Below, piece after piece: positions 33,142 through 43,943 of a DNA stretch of 64,000 nucleotides (its first letter is position 1; the number at the start of each line of letters is the position of its first letter). The translations under genes and the position numbers were made by a program. The DNA is from Escarpia spicata (lineage: Eukaryota; Annelida; Polychaeta; Sabellida; Siboglinidae). Under the pieces are notes generated by a model that made no database searches, was not told the origin of the DNA, and saw only the letters and a program-made list of their open reading frames with translations. The stretch covers positions 45,020,704 through 45,084,703 of the forward strand of contig OZ023205.1 in assembly GCA_963995525.1 (NCBI GenBank). The letters are read 5' to 3'.

Positions 33142-33790
33142 CTAAACACAAGAAAAACACATTAGACATCATCGTCGTCGTCGTCGTCGTATCTCTTCAG
33201 CGTACGTACCGTATAAGACGGCTCGCCTTGCCACGTCGTCTTACGCACACTGAGCTCCACTCTCGTGCCTGTTAATTCAAGCACAGTATCACGCAGTTCC
33301 TCCTCACTTAATTCCTCCAAGTAGTCGGCCCTGTACTCAACTAGATTAGCCATTTGCGTGTCAAACAGCGTTAGCCAAAGCTCATCTTCGTCAGCCTCGC
33401 CATCTCGAACCATAACGCGCAACGCAAAGAAACTCTTCCCCTCCCCCTGCTCACCGTTGGTTCGACATATCATAAGGTCGTCCTTGACTTGCCGAAGCAA
33501 CTTGCGCCGGCACCGGGCACATCCCCTGTACGTGCACTTGTCTTTATAAGACACCGCTTCAATACGAACTGGCGTCTTAAGCTTATAGACGCCACTCTCA
33601 ACGCACGCCAGTTCCCTCACGCTTAGTTGGCGCCTCGCTTACGCCCTATTGACGGGACGAGAAGCACCACGGGGCGCTTAGCAGGTGCTCCGGCTGACGT
33701 CGATGCCTGCTGGCCGCCTCCAGTCACCGCCTTGGACCCCTGCTTGCGTGGTGTCTTAGCCTTTTTCATTTCGGTTGTAGCGTCGGCCAT
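33142..33790 (-). pseudogene. RPA-like single-stranded-DNA-binding OB-fold protein (probable frameshift)
   Basis: The minus strand starts with ATG at 33,790 and a Lys/Pro/Ala-rich leader, then shifts frame at about 33,622 into an RPA1 C-terminal-type domain. This has a beta segment (VYKLKTPVRIEAVSY), a Cys cluster C-x4-C-x2-C (KCTYRGCARCRRKL) like RPA's zinc ribbon, then FFALRVMVRDGEADEDELWLTL, FDTQMANLVEY and EELSEEEL, matching the order of the RPA1 C-terminal OB fold. A GTACGT donor at 33,209 and acceptor at 33,142 define a 68-bp intron in phase 0. RPA-like proteins coat single-stranded DNA during replication; beside the polymerase gene this would suit strand-displacement synthesis. Homology is inferred from pattern only. 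The leader-to-domain frame change could be a lesion or a missed splice. Confidence 0.6.
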
Positions 33791-33868
33791 TGTTGCGGCT
33801 GGGAGAACGTCTGTTGCAGCTGTAAAAGTCAGACCCCTTGCGTTATACACTAATAGCAATTTTTCAGT

Positions 33869-33877
33869 CTATTTATA
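33869..33877 (-). promoter_or_regulatory. TATA box of the RPA-like gene
   Basis: TATAAATAG on the minus strand, about 80 bp upstream of the ATG at 33,790; a pyrimidine-rich acceptor 'gacttttacag' lies between, so the leader may be spliced. Confidence 0.55.
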
Positions 33878-33892
33878 CCCTCACAGCATATA

Positions 33893-34451
33893 GCGCATGC
33901 GCACTTACGGATAACGCCCTAGTCTACGGTTCTATTACAACATTACGCGCATGCGTTCTAACGCATAACTGCCTAGTATCCGATGTCTTTTGCTTTCGGA
34001 AAAAAATGAACGGTCATGTAGTGCGTTCGTTGACAAACGTTTATTTACAGCCAATTTTAATAAACTAATAACACTACACAATTCCCTACTCCCCACTGAT
34101 CCTACACAACGCTTAAATTCATGTTTTAGTAGTTCGTGTATTGTTTTTGAAAAGGCATTGTTCTAGCTTCGCATTCCGATCGCGATAAGCTATCGCCCCA
34201 TTAGCGTCACGCGCGCCGCAGCTGGTTTGCATCACCATTCGGTTTCTAGTTATTGCCAAGAAAAAATCAGCGTTCACTTTAGTACATTCGTTGTCAAATG
34301 TGACTTTCACATCTCTATTATTAATACGCCACAATATGCCTGAGCCCTAACTAAGCGTATACAACGCTTCATTTTATGCATTTAAACGTTCGTTTATTGC
34401 TATTTCGATCTCTTTGCCTTCGATGTTTTACCTCACTTTCGCGCATGCGCA
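33893..34451. promoter_or_regulatory. Bidirectional promoter region with three NRF1-like palindromes
   Basis: GCGCATGCGCA at 33,893-33,903, CGCGCATGCG at 33,946-33,955 and GCGCATGCGCA at 34,441-34,451. Two are followed by the shared string 'taacgcataactg'. The core equals the palindromic site bound by NRF1-type factors in animals. The region separates the minus-strand RPA-like gene from the plus-strand spliced gene. An open frame at 34,119-34,334 (-) lies inside it; it lacks an early ATG and a recognisable domain, so I do not annotate it as a gene. Confidence 0.45.
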
Positions 34452-34507
34452 CTTAACGCATAACTGACTTTAGGAAATAATGCAACGGTCTTTGCTCATT
34501 TTCAATC

Positions 34508-35323
34508 ATGGCTGCTTCCTTGACGCCTGCTACGCAAGAGGCTGCCGCCGCGAACGAACAGCGGTACGTTGTATTTTTATTTATTTCTTATTATTTAGTA
34601 CAGCGGTAAGTTTTCGTTCTTTATTAATTTACTTTTATAACTTATTATTTAATTACTTTTTATATATTTAGTACAGCTGTAAGTTTTCATTCTTTATTAA
34701 TTACTTTTATAACTTATTATTTACTACATTATCCTATCTGTATTTCTTTATATAATTACTTTTATATTAACGTTAATTATTCTATGTGTAATTACCATAT
34801 TCTTTTATTTTTTAATAATTCAGACGGTCCTCATTAGTCAAATGCGTTATTCATATTTCACAGATTCCACCTGCCGCGACGTAGTCCGACTATCATACTG
34901 CCGACACGGGGAAACGCCAACGATACGCCTGTCTGTCGCGTCCCCGCCGTACCATGCACACCTCCCGTCGACTTCCGGGGCTCAGACGATGACCCAGCCG
35001 ACTTCCCGGGATTGACAGACGACGAATTCCTCTCCACCACCTCTCCGGTCATCGCCGACAGGGATTCGGATGATGATGATTACGCCGGCGGTCTCATCTC
35101 GTCATTTGCCGTACGCGGGGCCGATGGTTTATGGTATACTCCTGTCCCCGCTAACGAAGAATACGAGCGACGCGGCTTTAACTTACCATTAGTGCCAGCC
35201 GGTCGCTCGACGTTATTGCAACGTCAGTTTGACGAGGACCGTTCACGAACAGCTCGGCTACCACACCTGAGCCAAGCAAACATTACGCAGGCCCCGACCG
35301 CCTGGCTCACGCCGCCACCGTGA
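34508..35323 (+). CDS. Two-exon acidic protein of unknown function (Polinton right-end gene)
   Basis: Exon 1 (34,508-34,563) starts with ATG and ends at a GTACGT donor; exon 2 (34,864-35,323) starts after 'catatttcacag'. Joining them keeps one frame open across the junction, which splits an Arg codon, to a TGA at 35,321, giving 171 residues. The intron is very AT-rich (about 300 bp) while both exons are GC-rich, supporting the model. The product is Pro- and Asp-rich (RGSDDDPADFPGL, DRDSDDDDYAGG) with a more ordered centre (VRGADGLWYTPVPANEEYE). No family recognised. It is the only gene on this strand in the right half of the element and faces the right TIR. Confidence 0.6.
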
Positions 35324-35658
35324 ATTTTATTAATACAACATAACTTACACCATTTTGCGTCCATTCGTCTATCCACCGCATAAACATCCTGCCTTAACAG
35401 GCCGGCCACTGAGTATAGCTTTTAAATGCTAAACGTATGCATGGGATTTGTTTTGATAACGCCAGCCAGCTGAAATTAACGCCGTTACAGAGCCGGCAAG
35501 CCGCATGGTTATATTTAGAAACTAGGCCGTCGGGTCATAGGCCACGGCTGCTGCGACCGCGCACCGCTGCTGCTGCTACATAGGGTACAGCGGGGTTATT
35601 TTCACCCAATGGGTTTAGAGCGCAGCGCCGCTATAACCATTGTGGTTATATACAGGCT

Positions 35659-35697
<39 letters not shown>

Positions 35698-35810
35698 CCG
35701 TTGTGGTTATATACAAACTTACATATATATATATATATATTAATTAATTAATTAATTAATTAATTAATTATAATTATAATTATACGTAAGCAATAAGTCA
35801 CTAAAATAAC
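35324..35810. repeat. Subterminal non-coding region with (TA)n and (TTAA)n
   Basis: No gene. Two (AT)n runs (35,661-35,696 and 35,723-35,740), each preceded by 'gtggttatata' and 'cttaca', form an imperfect tandem pair; then (TTAA)n to about 35,772. Confidence 0.85.
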
Positions 35811-36028
35811 CGCTAGGTGGCGGCACCTCAAGGGAAGGGTCATCAATCGAAAGTGTCAGGCCATCAATCACGTTTTTTATAAGTATGTTCCCGAAAACGT
35901 TTAGTGTCACCAAAACCCTTTGATCTTTTTTTATAAGTATGTTCCCGAAAACGATTAGCGCGTTTTTTATGCATAGGACGAGGCCTGAAAAGGGGCGGGG
36001 CGAGCCCGTGCAGCACCTATATACTACT
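35811..36028 (-). repeat. Polinton right terminal inverted repeat
   Basis: Reverse complement of 20,195-20,410 with scattered substitutions and a small indel near its inner end. Confidence 0.93.
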
Positions 36029-36477
36029 CATCTACAGAGCGAAGGTGAGATTCTTGATGGACGTGCCATCCTGTGGATCATACATTGGCCTAATAAGGGA
36101 ACAACGGAAGATTTCACAAACAGTTGCTGCTGCTACGTGCTTAAGAAAACCGCCGAAGGAGTTGTATATCATACAAGCAATAGGTATTATGACGTAGCAT
36201 CAACACTGGGACCAAGTCAGCATGCCAGCGGCCGACGCAGATTAATTCCTCTTACTTCACATCCACACTTTGACTGAAAACAAAGTTCATTTGATATAAG
36301 TAACTTGTCAGCAGTTGCTCGAAAAAGCGACAAACTGAAATGCAACCAGCCAAACACAACTTCGTCATAGCGAGTTGGTTCCCATAGAATATATCATGGT
36401 GTTCTGACAAAGATGATGATCTTCAAATGACACGTGAAGAGGCGGACATGATCGTATTTCAACAAATGACCGCCTAA
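36029..36477 (+). pseudogene. Right part of the ORF interrupted by the Polinton
   Basis: The frame continues from the left part at 20,194 across the duplicated six bases (36,029-36,034 are CATCTA). It shows GEILDGRAILWIIHWPNKGT, then RYYDVAS; a frame change follows at about 36,277 before ENKVHLI, and the segment REEADMIVFQQMTA ends at 36,477. These motifs belong to an uncharacterised protein family that I have seen widely in invertebrate genomes; function unknown. Frameshifts show it is a pseudogene. Confidence 0.6.
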
Positions 36478-36489
36478 GTAGTTGTATAG

Positions 36490-38270
<1,781 letters not shown>

Positions 38271-38990
38271 CCGTTAGAATCCTTCAGAACCTGATAGGAC
38301 CTGTCTAAACGTTCGTGAACCGGATTGAACCGGTTTCAAGTTGCTAGAACCAGATAAAACCGGTCAGAACCGGTTAGAACCTAGGCTATATTTGGCGGAG
38401 ATAGATCGTAGAAATTGGTGGTGTAAAAAAGTGGATAAACAAGTGGAATTACTGATTGATAAGTATTATTTGTGCCTTAATATCATTCATAAAGTTGCAA
38501 TAAACACATATTGAGTAGCAGTTGTGCTTAAAGTTAGTTAGTTAAAGTATTTTAGAACACCTTAGTATAGTGAGTGATAATAGGGTAACTCACTTAGGCG
38601 GCTTAGCCTTCGATAAGTTGTAAACAAGATTTAACAAACCTGATTATGTGGTAGAATATATAGGAGATAAAGTAACAACCATCAAACTACTTACATAAGA
38701 TAATATCTGTGTAAGCCAGTACTTGCTATATAATTTGGTTAGGTAGCATTGTTGTTAAAATTAAGCAAGGGCTATAGTCGGGCGGCGTAACCTAAATAAA
38801 TAAAGCAGCCTAACATAACGTAATTGATTGTATTTAAATTAGATCACTACCGGTAATGTTAGCGTTCGTGTTAGGATAAATAGTCGGCTGTGTAATTGAA
38901 ATGTGTAACCTAAAGTGTGCTGTAGTACACAGGAAACAGTCTTTATAAAGACTAAGTTAGTTAAGTTATTAAATAAATTTTGATCGGGAT

Positions 38991-40210
38991 ATGGCGCCTT
39001 GCAAGCGGCAAGTCAAGGCAAAGCGACACTTGGTGTGCGATCACTGCCACAACTGGGTAGATTTTGCATTGTCCGGGTGTGGAAAGTCATGGGCAGAAAC
39101 CATGGAGGAAGGATTCACCTTTCAGTGTATTGGATGTTGGAAGGTGGAGTGTTTGCAGAAGGAGATAGTTAGGTTGACAGATATTGTGAAGGGAATGGAG
39201 ATGGGAATTAGCAAGGAGGCAGGTCGAATGGAGAGAGACGACAGGGAGAGAGGTGAGGATACTGCAAGACTGAAGGAGAATAGCAGTGGATAGAAAACTG
39301 AGGAAAGGAGATTGAGAGGAGAGAAGGTGATTGGAAGGGAAGAAATTGGAAAATCGACAACAGAAAACGTGACAAGCGTGAAGGTGACAGGGAAGAAAGT
39401 GACTGTAGAGAAGGAGGGAGGGAAGATGGAACGGGAGAGGAGAGAGGAAAATGAGACGGGACGAAAGAAGAAGGGACGAAAGGAAGTGAGAGCAAATGTG
39501 ATAGAAGAGAAGTCGATAAAAGGGACGCTGACAGGAGGAAAGATGACAATAGAAAAAGCGACAGGAAAGAATGGATCGGAAGAGAATGTGACAGGAGAGA
39601 AGACGGCAGGGGGGAAAGACAACAACCAGACAGATGCAAACCGAAGAAGGAGCTATTCTAAGGCAGTGATTGAGGGGGCAATGAGGAAAGAGAGGGTGTT
39701 TATGGGTGACTCCATTATGAGAAAGACGGACAAGACACTGAGCGAGGGGAAGGACATCGTTGTTTGTTTACCGGGGGCTAGGATTGAACATGTAACTGAC
39801 AGGGTAGAGAAGGTATTGGGACATGGCAAGGGGGGTCTATACTGGTACATGTAGGAACAAATAATGCAGACAGGGAAGGAACAACTGCGATAGTACAGAA
39901 GTATAGACAGTTAGTGAGGAAGCTAAAGAAGACGAGAGTCGAACAGGTTATATTGTCATGAATTTTGCCAGTAATGGGAGGAAGGGGGGCAACGTATAGA
40001 AACTGCAAGAGGATGGCGATCAATGCACTAGCTGAGCAGATGTGTGAAGAAGAGGGGGTGGGATTCACAGATTTATGGGGATACTTTGTTGGGAGGGAAG
40101 ATATGTACATGAGAGATGGCCTCCATCTTAGTGGAAAGGGGGCAACAGTTTTCTCAGAGAATCTGCTGCAATCTGTTGACAGTGGGACAGGTTGCATCTA
40201 TTTAAACTAG
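38991..40210 (+). pseudogene. CR1 ORF1 with complete N-terminal finger, broken
   Basis: It starts at an ATG with a PHD-like Cys/His finger (VCDHCHNWVDFALSGCG, then CIGCWKVECL), followed by the Lys/Glu/Thr-rich linker and the SGNH esterase domain (GDSIMRK, DGLHLSGKG). Lesions: TAG at 39,291, a frameshift near 39,838 that removes the block III region from frame, and TGA at 39,959. The finger is absent from the truncated sister copy, so this copy supplies the family's true N-terminus. Confidence 0.88.
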
Positions 40211-43090
40211 ATTCGCAGGGGGGACTCACAGAAAAGCCTGAAAATGGAGGCATAGATAAAGACAGCACAAATAAATCAACAAATAACAGTCTGGAAAACT
40301 CTTCTGAAGCTGGATATAAATGTGTTTGTTTAAATGCAAGGAGTATAGTAAACAAAAGAAATGAACTAAACATTATGGTAGAAGATATTGACCCTCATAT
40401 AATAGGTATAACCGAATCCTGGACCACCACCGATATATCAGATGCTGAATTGGGACTGACAGGATATGTAATGTTTAAAAAAGATAGAATAGGAAGAAAG
40501 GGAGGTGGAGTTATTTTATATATTAAAGAATCTATTCAGGCTTATGAAATAAAATTAGAAAGAGAAGCAGATTGCGAAGAAGCTGTTTGGTGTAACATAG
40601 TTACAGGAAACTCAACGTTAACAGTTGGGTTAGTTTATCGAAGTCCAAACATAAGCATAGAAGATAATGAAAAAATACAAAACGCTATAAGGGAAGTAAG
40701 CAAACGGGACTGTATTATTATGGGGGATTTTAACTATGGGCATATACAATGGAAATCTCTACAGAGTATGGGGAGAGAGGACCACAAGTTTTTAGTTTTA
40801 GTTCAAGATGCGTTCCTTTCTCAACATGTGCTAGAACCAACCAGGGGTGAGAATGTGTTAGACATAGTTTTGTCCTCACAGAATGAATTAGTTGACAATG
40901 TCAAGATATGTGATCCACTGGGGAGTAGCGATCACAACCAGATACATTTTACCATCAAAGTAAAATCAGAAAGGAATAGCAAAAAGCAGTATAGGAGAAA
41001 TTTCCACAAAGGAAGGTATAAGGACATGAGGAAATATTTAGCAAAGATAGACTGGAATAAGACACTGAAAAATAAGACGGCAACGGAATGCTGGAATATA
41101 TTAAAGAGTGAAATTAAGTGTATAATCGAAAAAAATTTACCCTTAAAAAAAACAAGGAAAACGGCCCAAAAAGAAACACTTATCGTAAGAAGCCATTAGA
41201 AAATTTTAGTATAAACAAATGATGTGGAAGTCATATAGATGTACTGGAAATGATGAAGACTACAACAATTATAAAGAAGCACTTAACCAAGCTACAGCTG
41301 AAATTAGAAATTCAAAGAGAAGCTACGAACAACAATTAGCTAGTAATATAAAACATGACAGCAAGAGTTTTTATGCGTATGTTCGAAGCAAACAGAAAGT
41401 TCAAGATAAGGTCGGTCCTCTAGAAGATAGTGCTGGAAATATAATATCAGAGGGATTCATAATGGCAGAAGACCTGAATGAGTACTTTAGTTCAGTGTTT
41501 ACCAGGGAAGATATTAGTTCACTGCCAATACCAGAGGCTAAGTTCAAGGGGGCAGATTCAGACTATTTAGGTCAATTAATTGTAACCCCGGAAATGGTAG
41601 CTAAGAAAATAAGGGATATGAAGGATAATATATCACCTGAAGTGGATGGTATTCCACCCAAACTACTATTGGAAATTGTAGAACAAATTAGCATACCACT
41701 TGCAACAGTTTTCAACTTGTCATTAGAAGACGGAGTGGTTCCTTTAGAATGGAAAGAAGCAAACATTATACCGTTATTAAAAAAAGGTTCGAGAAACAAG
41801 TCAGAGAACTATAGACCAGTGAGTTTAACATCAGTGATTTGTAAATTATTAGAAAGACTAATTAAAGATCACATGGTGGATTTTCTTGTTAAACAAAACT
41901 TGATAAACCCATCTCAACATGGTTTTTTTAAAGCGAGGTCATGCTTAACAAATATGTTATGCTTTTTGGAAGACATCACTAAGTGGGTAGATGAGGGATC
42001 ACCAGTAGATATCGTCTACTTAGATTTTCAAAAAGCTTTTGACAAAGTACCACATCAAAGATTACTGCTTACACTAAAGGCCCATGGCATAGGAAATGGT
42101 ATAATAAACTGGATAGAACAATGGCTGATTGACAGAAGACAACGTGTAGTAGTTGATGGGGAGGCTTCAAACTGGAAATCGGTATTGAGTGGGGTACCAC
42201 AGGGGTCAGTATTAGGTCCTATATTATTCTTAATATACATCAACGATTTGGATGATGAAATAACAAGCAAGGTGTTGAAATTTGCGGATGATACAAAAGT
42301 GTTTAGAAGGATTAAAAGTGATGGAGATAGACAGCATTTACAAGATGATCTTGACAGGTTGATCAAATGGTCTGAAAAGTGGCAAATGATGTTCAATTTT
42401 GGGAAATGTAAATGCCTCCACATAGGACATGGGAACGAAGAGGTAGAATATACAATGGGGGGTACTGTACTAAGTACTACTGTAAAAGAAAAGGACTTAG
42501 GGTTAACCGTTAGTGCTGATATGAAGATTTCAGAGCAGTGCGGAATTGCAGCTTCAAAGGGAAATGAAATCCTTGGATTAATTAGGCGAAACATAACGTA
42601 TAAGGAAAAAGAGCTAATAATACCGCTGTACAAAACAATAGTTAGGCCTCATTTAGAATATTGTATTCAAGCGTGGAGGCCATATCGCAGGAAGGACATA
42701 GATATGCTAGAAAGGGTGCAGAGGAGAGCAACTAAAATGATACCAAATCTGAGGGATCTTAGTTATGAAATACGCCTAAACAAATGCGGTTTAACAACAC
42801 TAGAGACCAGGAGATTGAGAGGAGATCAGATAGAAATGTTTAAAATATTGAAGGGTTATGAAAATATTGATAGAAATATGTTTTTCTCAGTTAAGAAAGA
42901 TAGAAGGACTAGAGGACATGATTTTGCATTAGCAAAGGAGCAGAGTAGATTGGATATAAGAAAGTTTTCATTTTCACAAACGACAGTAAATGAATGGAAC
43001 AGATTACCTGCTGATTGTGTGGGTGCTAGTTGCGTGAATATGTTTAAAAATAAAATCGACACATACCTCATACGGGCGAGATACACATAG
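40192..43090 (+). pseudogene. CR1 ORF2: endonuclease and reverse transcriptase, broken at one place
   Basis: Same domain order as the minus-strand copy. The endonuclease and linker are open from about 40,192 to 41,199; after a frame disruption in an A-rich stretch near 41,150-41,200 the remaining 623 codons (41,219-43,090) carry the reverse transcriptase (YLDFQKAFDKVPH, GVPQGSVLGP, FADDTKVF) and the C-terminal region. The position where the sister copy has its nonsense codon is intact here (a Glu codon), so the two copies have independent lesions. Confidence 0.9.
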
Positions 43091-43214
43091 ATAAAAAGGT
43101 CGGACTCTCGATAAGCCAAGGGCTTCCTTGTCCACCTGCTACCTAGAGTTAATTCTTTGGGTGGCAATCTTGTTAAATCTTGTTAAACCTATCCAGATTT
43201 AGAAACGTGCAAAG

Positions 43215-43560
43215 ATGCCTCAACGTCAGTCATCCACGATGAATCAACACGTCTGTCGACACTGCGGGATCGTCCTCGATACCTACGATGAATTAAACGT
43301 CACATAGAGCTGACTCATTCATCACCGTCGATCCAGTCACCACAAGTAGCGACTTCAAGTGCAACAACCTACATTGACGATCATGCCTACAGCAAACCGC
43401 CGTCACGAGTGGCGCCATCTGACGACACACCGAAAGGCACTATGCACCGCTGCCCGACATGTGCAAGAGAATTCACGAGACGATACACCTTGTTACGTCA
43501 CATCAGGAGGTCATGTGACAGGGTACCCTCACAGAAAAGCGATACGCACCGCTGTAATAA
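43215..43560 (+). pseudogene. C2H2 zinc-finger fragment, possibly Polinton-derived
   Basis: An ATG at 43,215 opens a short frame with CRHCGIVLDTYDELN; one base later in another frame comes the expected second half (HIELTHSS), so the finger is frameshifted. A further finger at 43,439-43,510 reads CPTCAREFTRRYTLLRHIRRSC. Two consecutive fingers, the second ending H-x4-C, resemble the N-terminal fingers of the Polinton polymerase in this window, so this could be a remnant of another Polinton. An unrelated zinc-finger gene is equally possible. Confidence 0.4.
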
Positions 43561-43599
43561 TTCAGTGGTAATTAGGGGTCCAATATTAATGCTAGCTTT

Positions 43600-43943
43600 T
43601 GCTTAATAGTTTCAGTGGTAATTGTGTGTAAGTAAGGGTACTTAGAGGTAACTAAGTGTAATTATAGGTAATTAAGGGTAACTAAGAGGTAATTAGGGGT
43701 AATCACGTGTAATTAAGGTTAATTAGGGGTGATTGAGGGTAAGTAGAGGTAATTAAGTGTACGTAAGGCTAACTGAGGGCGAAGTACTGGTAAAGAAGTG
43801 TAATTAGGGGTAATTTAGGGTAAATAAGAGGTAACTATGTGTAAGTAAGAGTAAGACAAAGGTAATCAAGTGGTAAGTAAGGATAATTACGGGTAATCAT
43901 AGGTAATTAAGGGTAATTAGAGGTTAAAAGTTAATGCTAGCGT
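43600..43943. repeat. GTAATTA-rich minisatellite
   Basis: Irregular units of GTAATTAGGG, GTAACTAAG and GTAAGTAAGG. The last 100 bp recur inside the foldback arm at 46,314-46,414 and, inverted, at 51,455-51,553. Confidence 0.8.

Larger units (their letters stand above)
20195..36028 (+). mobile_element. Maverick/Polinton (15.8 kb)
   Basis: A complete self-synthesising DNA transposon or provirus-like element: AG...CT termini (AGTAGTAT/ATACTACT), inverted repeats of about 216 bp, a near-perfect 6-bp duplication, and the full family gene set (integrase, protein-primed polymerase B, packaging ATPase, adenain-like protease, major and minor capsid proteins, PX- and PY-like proteins). Accessory genes are a NADAR protein, an RPA-like OB-fold protein, two small membrane proteins and spliced genes of unknown function. 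Its GC content and GTCGTC-rich codon use differ sharply from the AT-rich surroundings. The two TIRs differ at several per cent of positions and at least six frames are broken, so this copy is old and cannot produce all its own proteins. Confidence 0.96.
38390..43190 (+). mobile_element. Full-length CR1-type LINE, plus strand
   Basis: It contains about 600 bp of 5' UTR, ORF1 (38,991-40,210), ORF2 (40,192-43,090) and a 3' UTR ending in two 'atcttgttaaa' units. This is the most complete copy of the family here, but both ORFs are broken. It is close in sequence to the minus-strand copy at 6.2-10.3 kb. The 5' boundary is uncertain. Confidence 0.9.

Noticed and set aside
34119..34334. 71-codon minus-strand frame in the Polinton promoter region
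   Set aside because: No early ATG, no domain, and AT-rich composition unlike the element's other genes; left unannotated.
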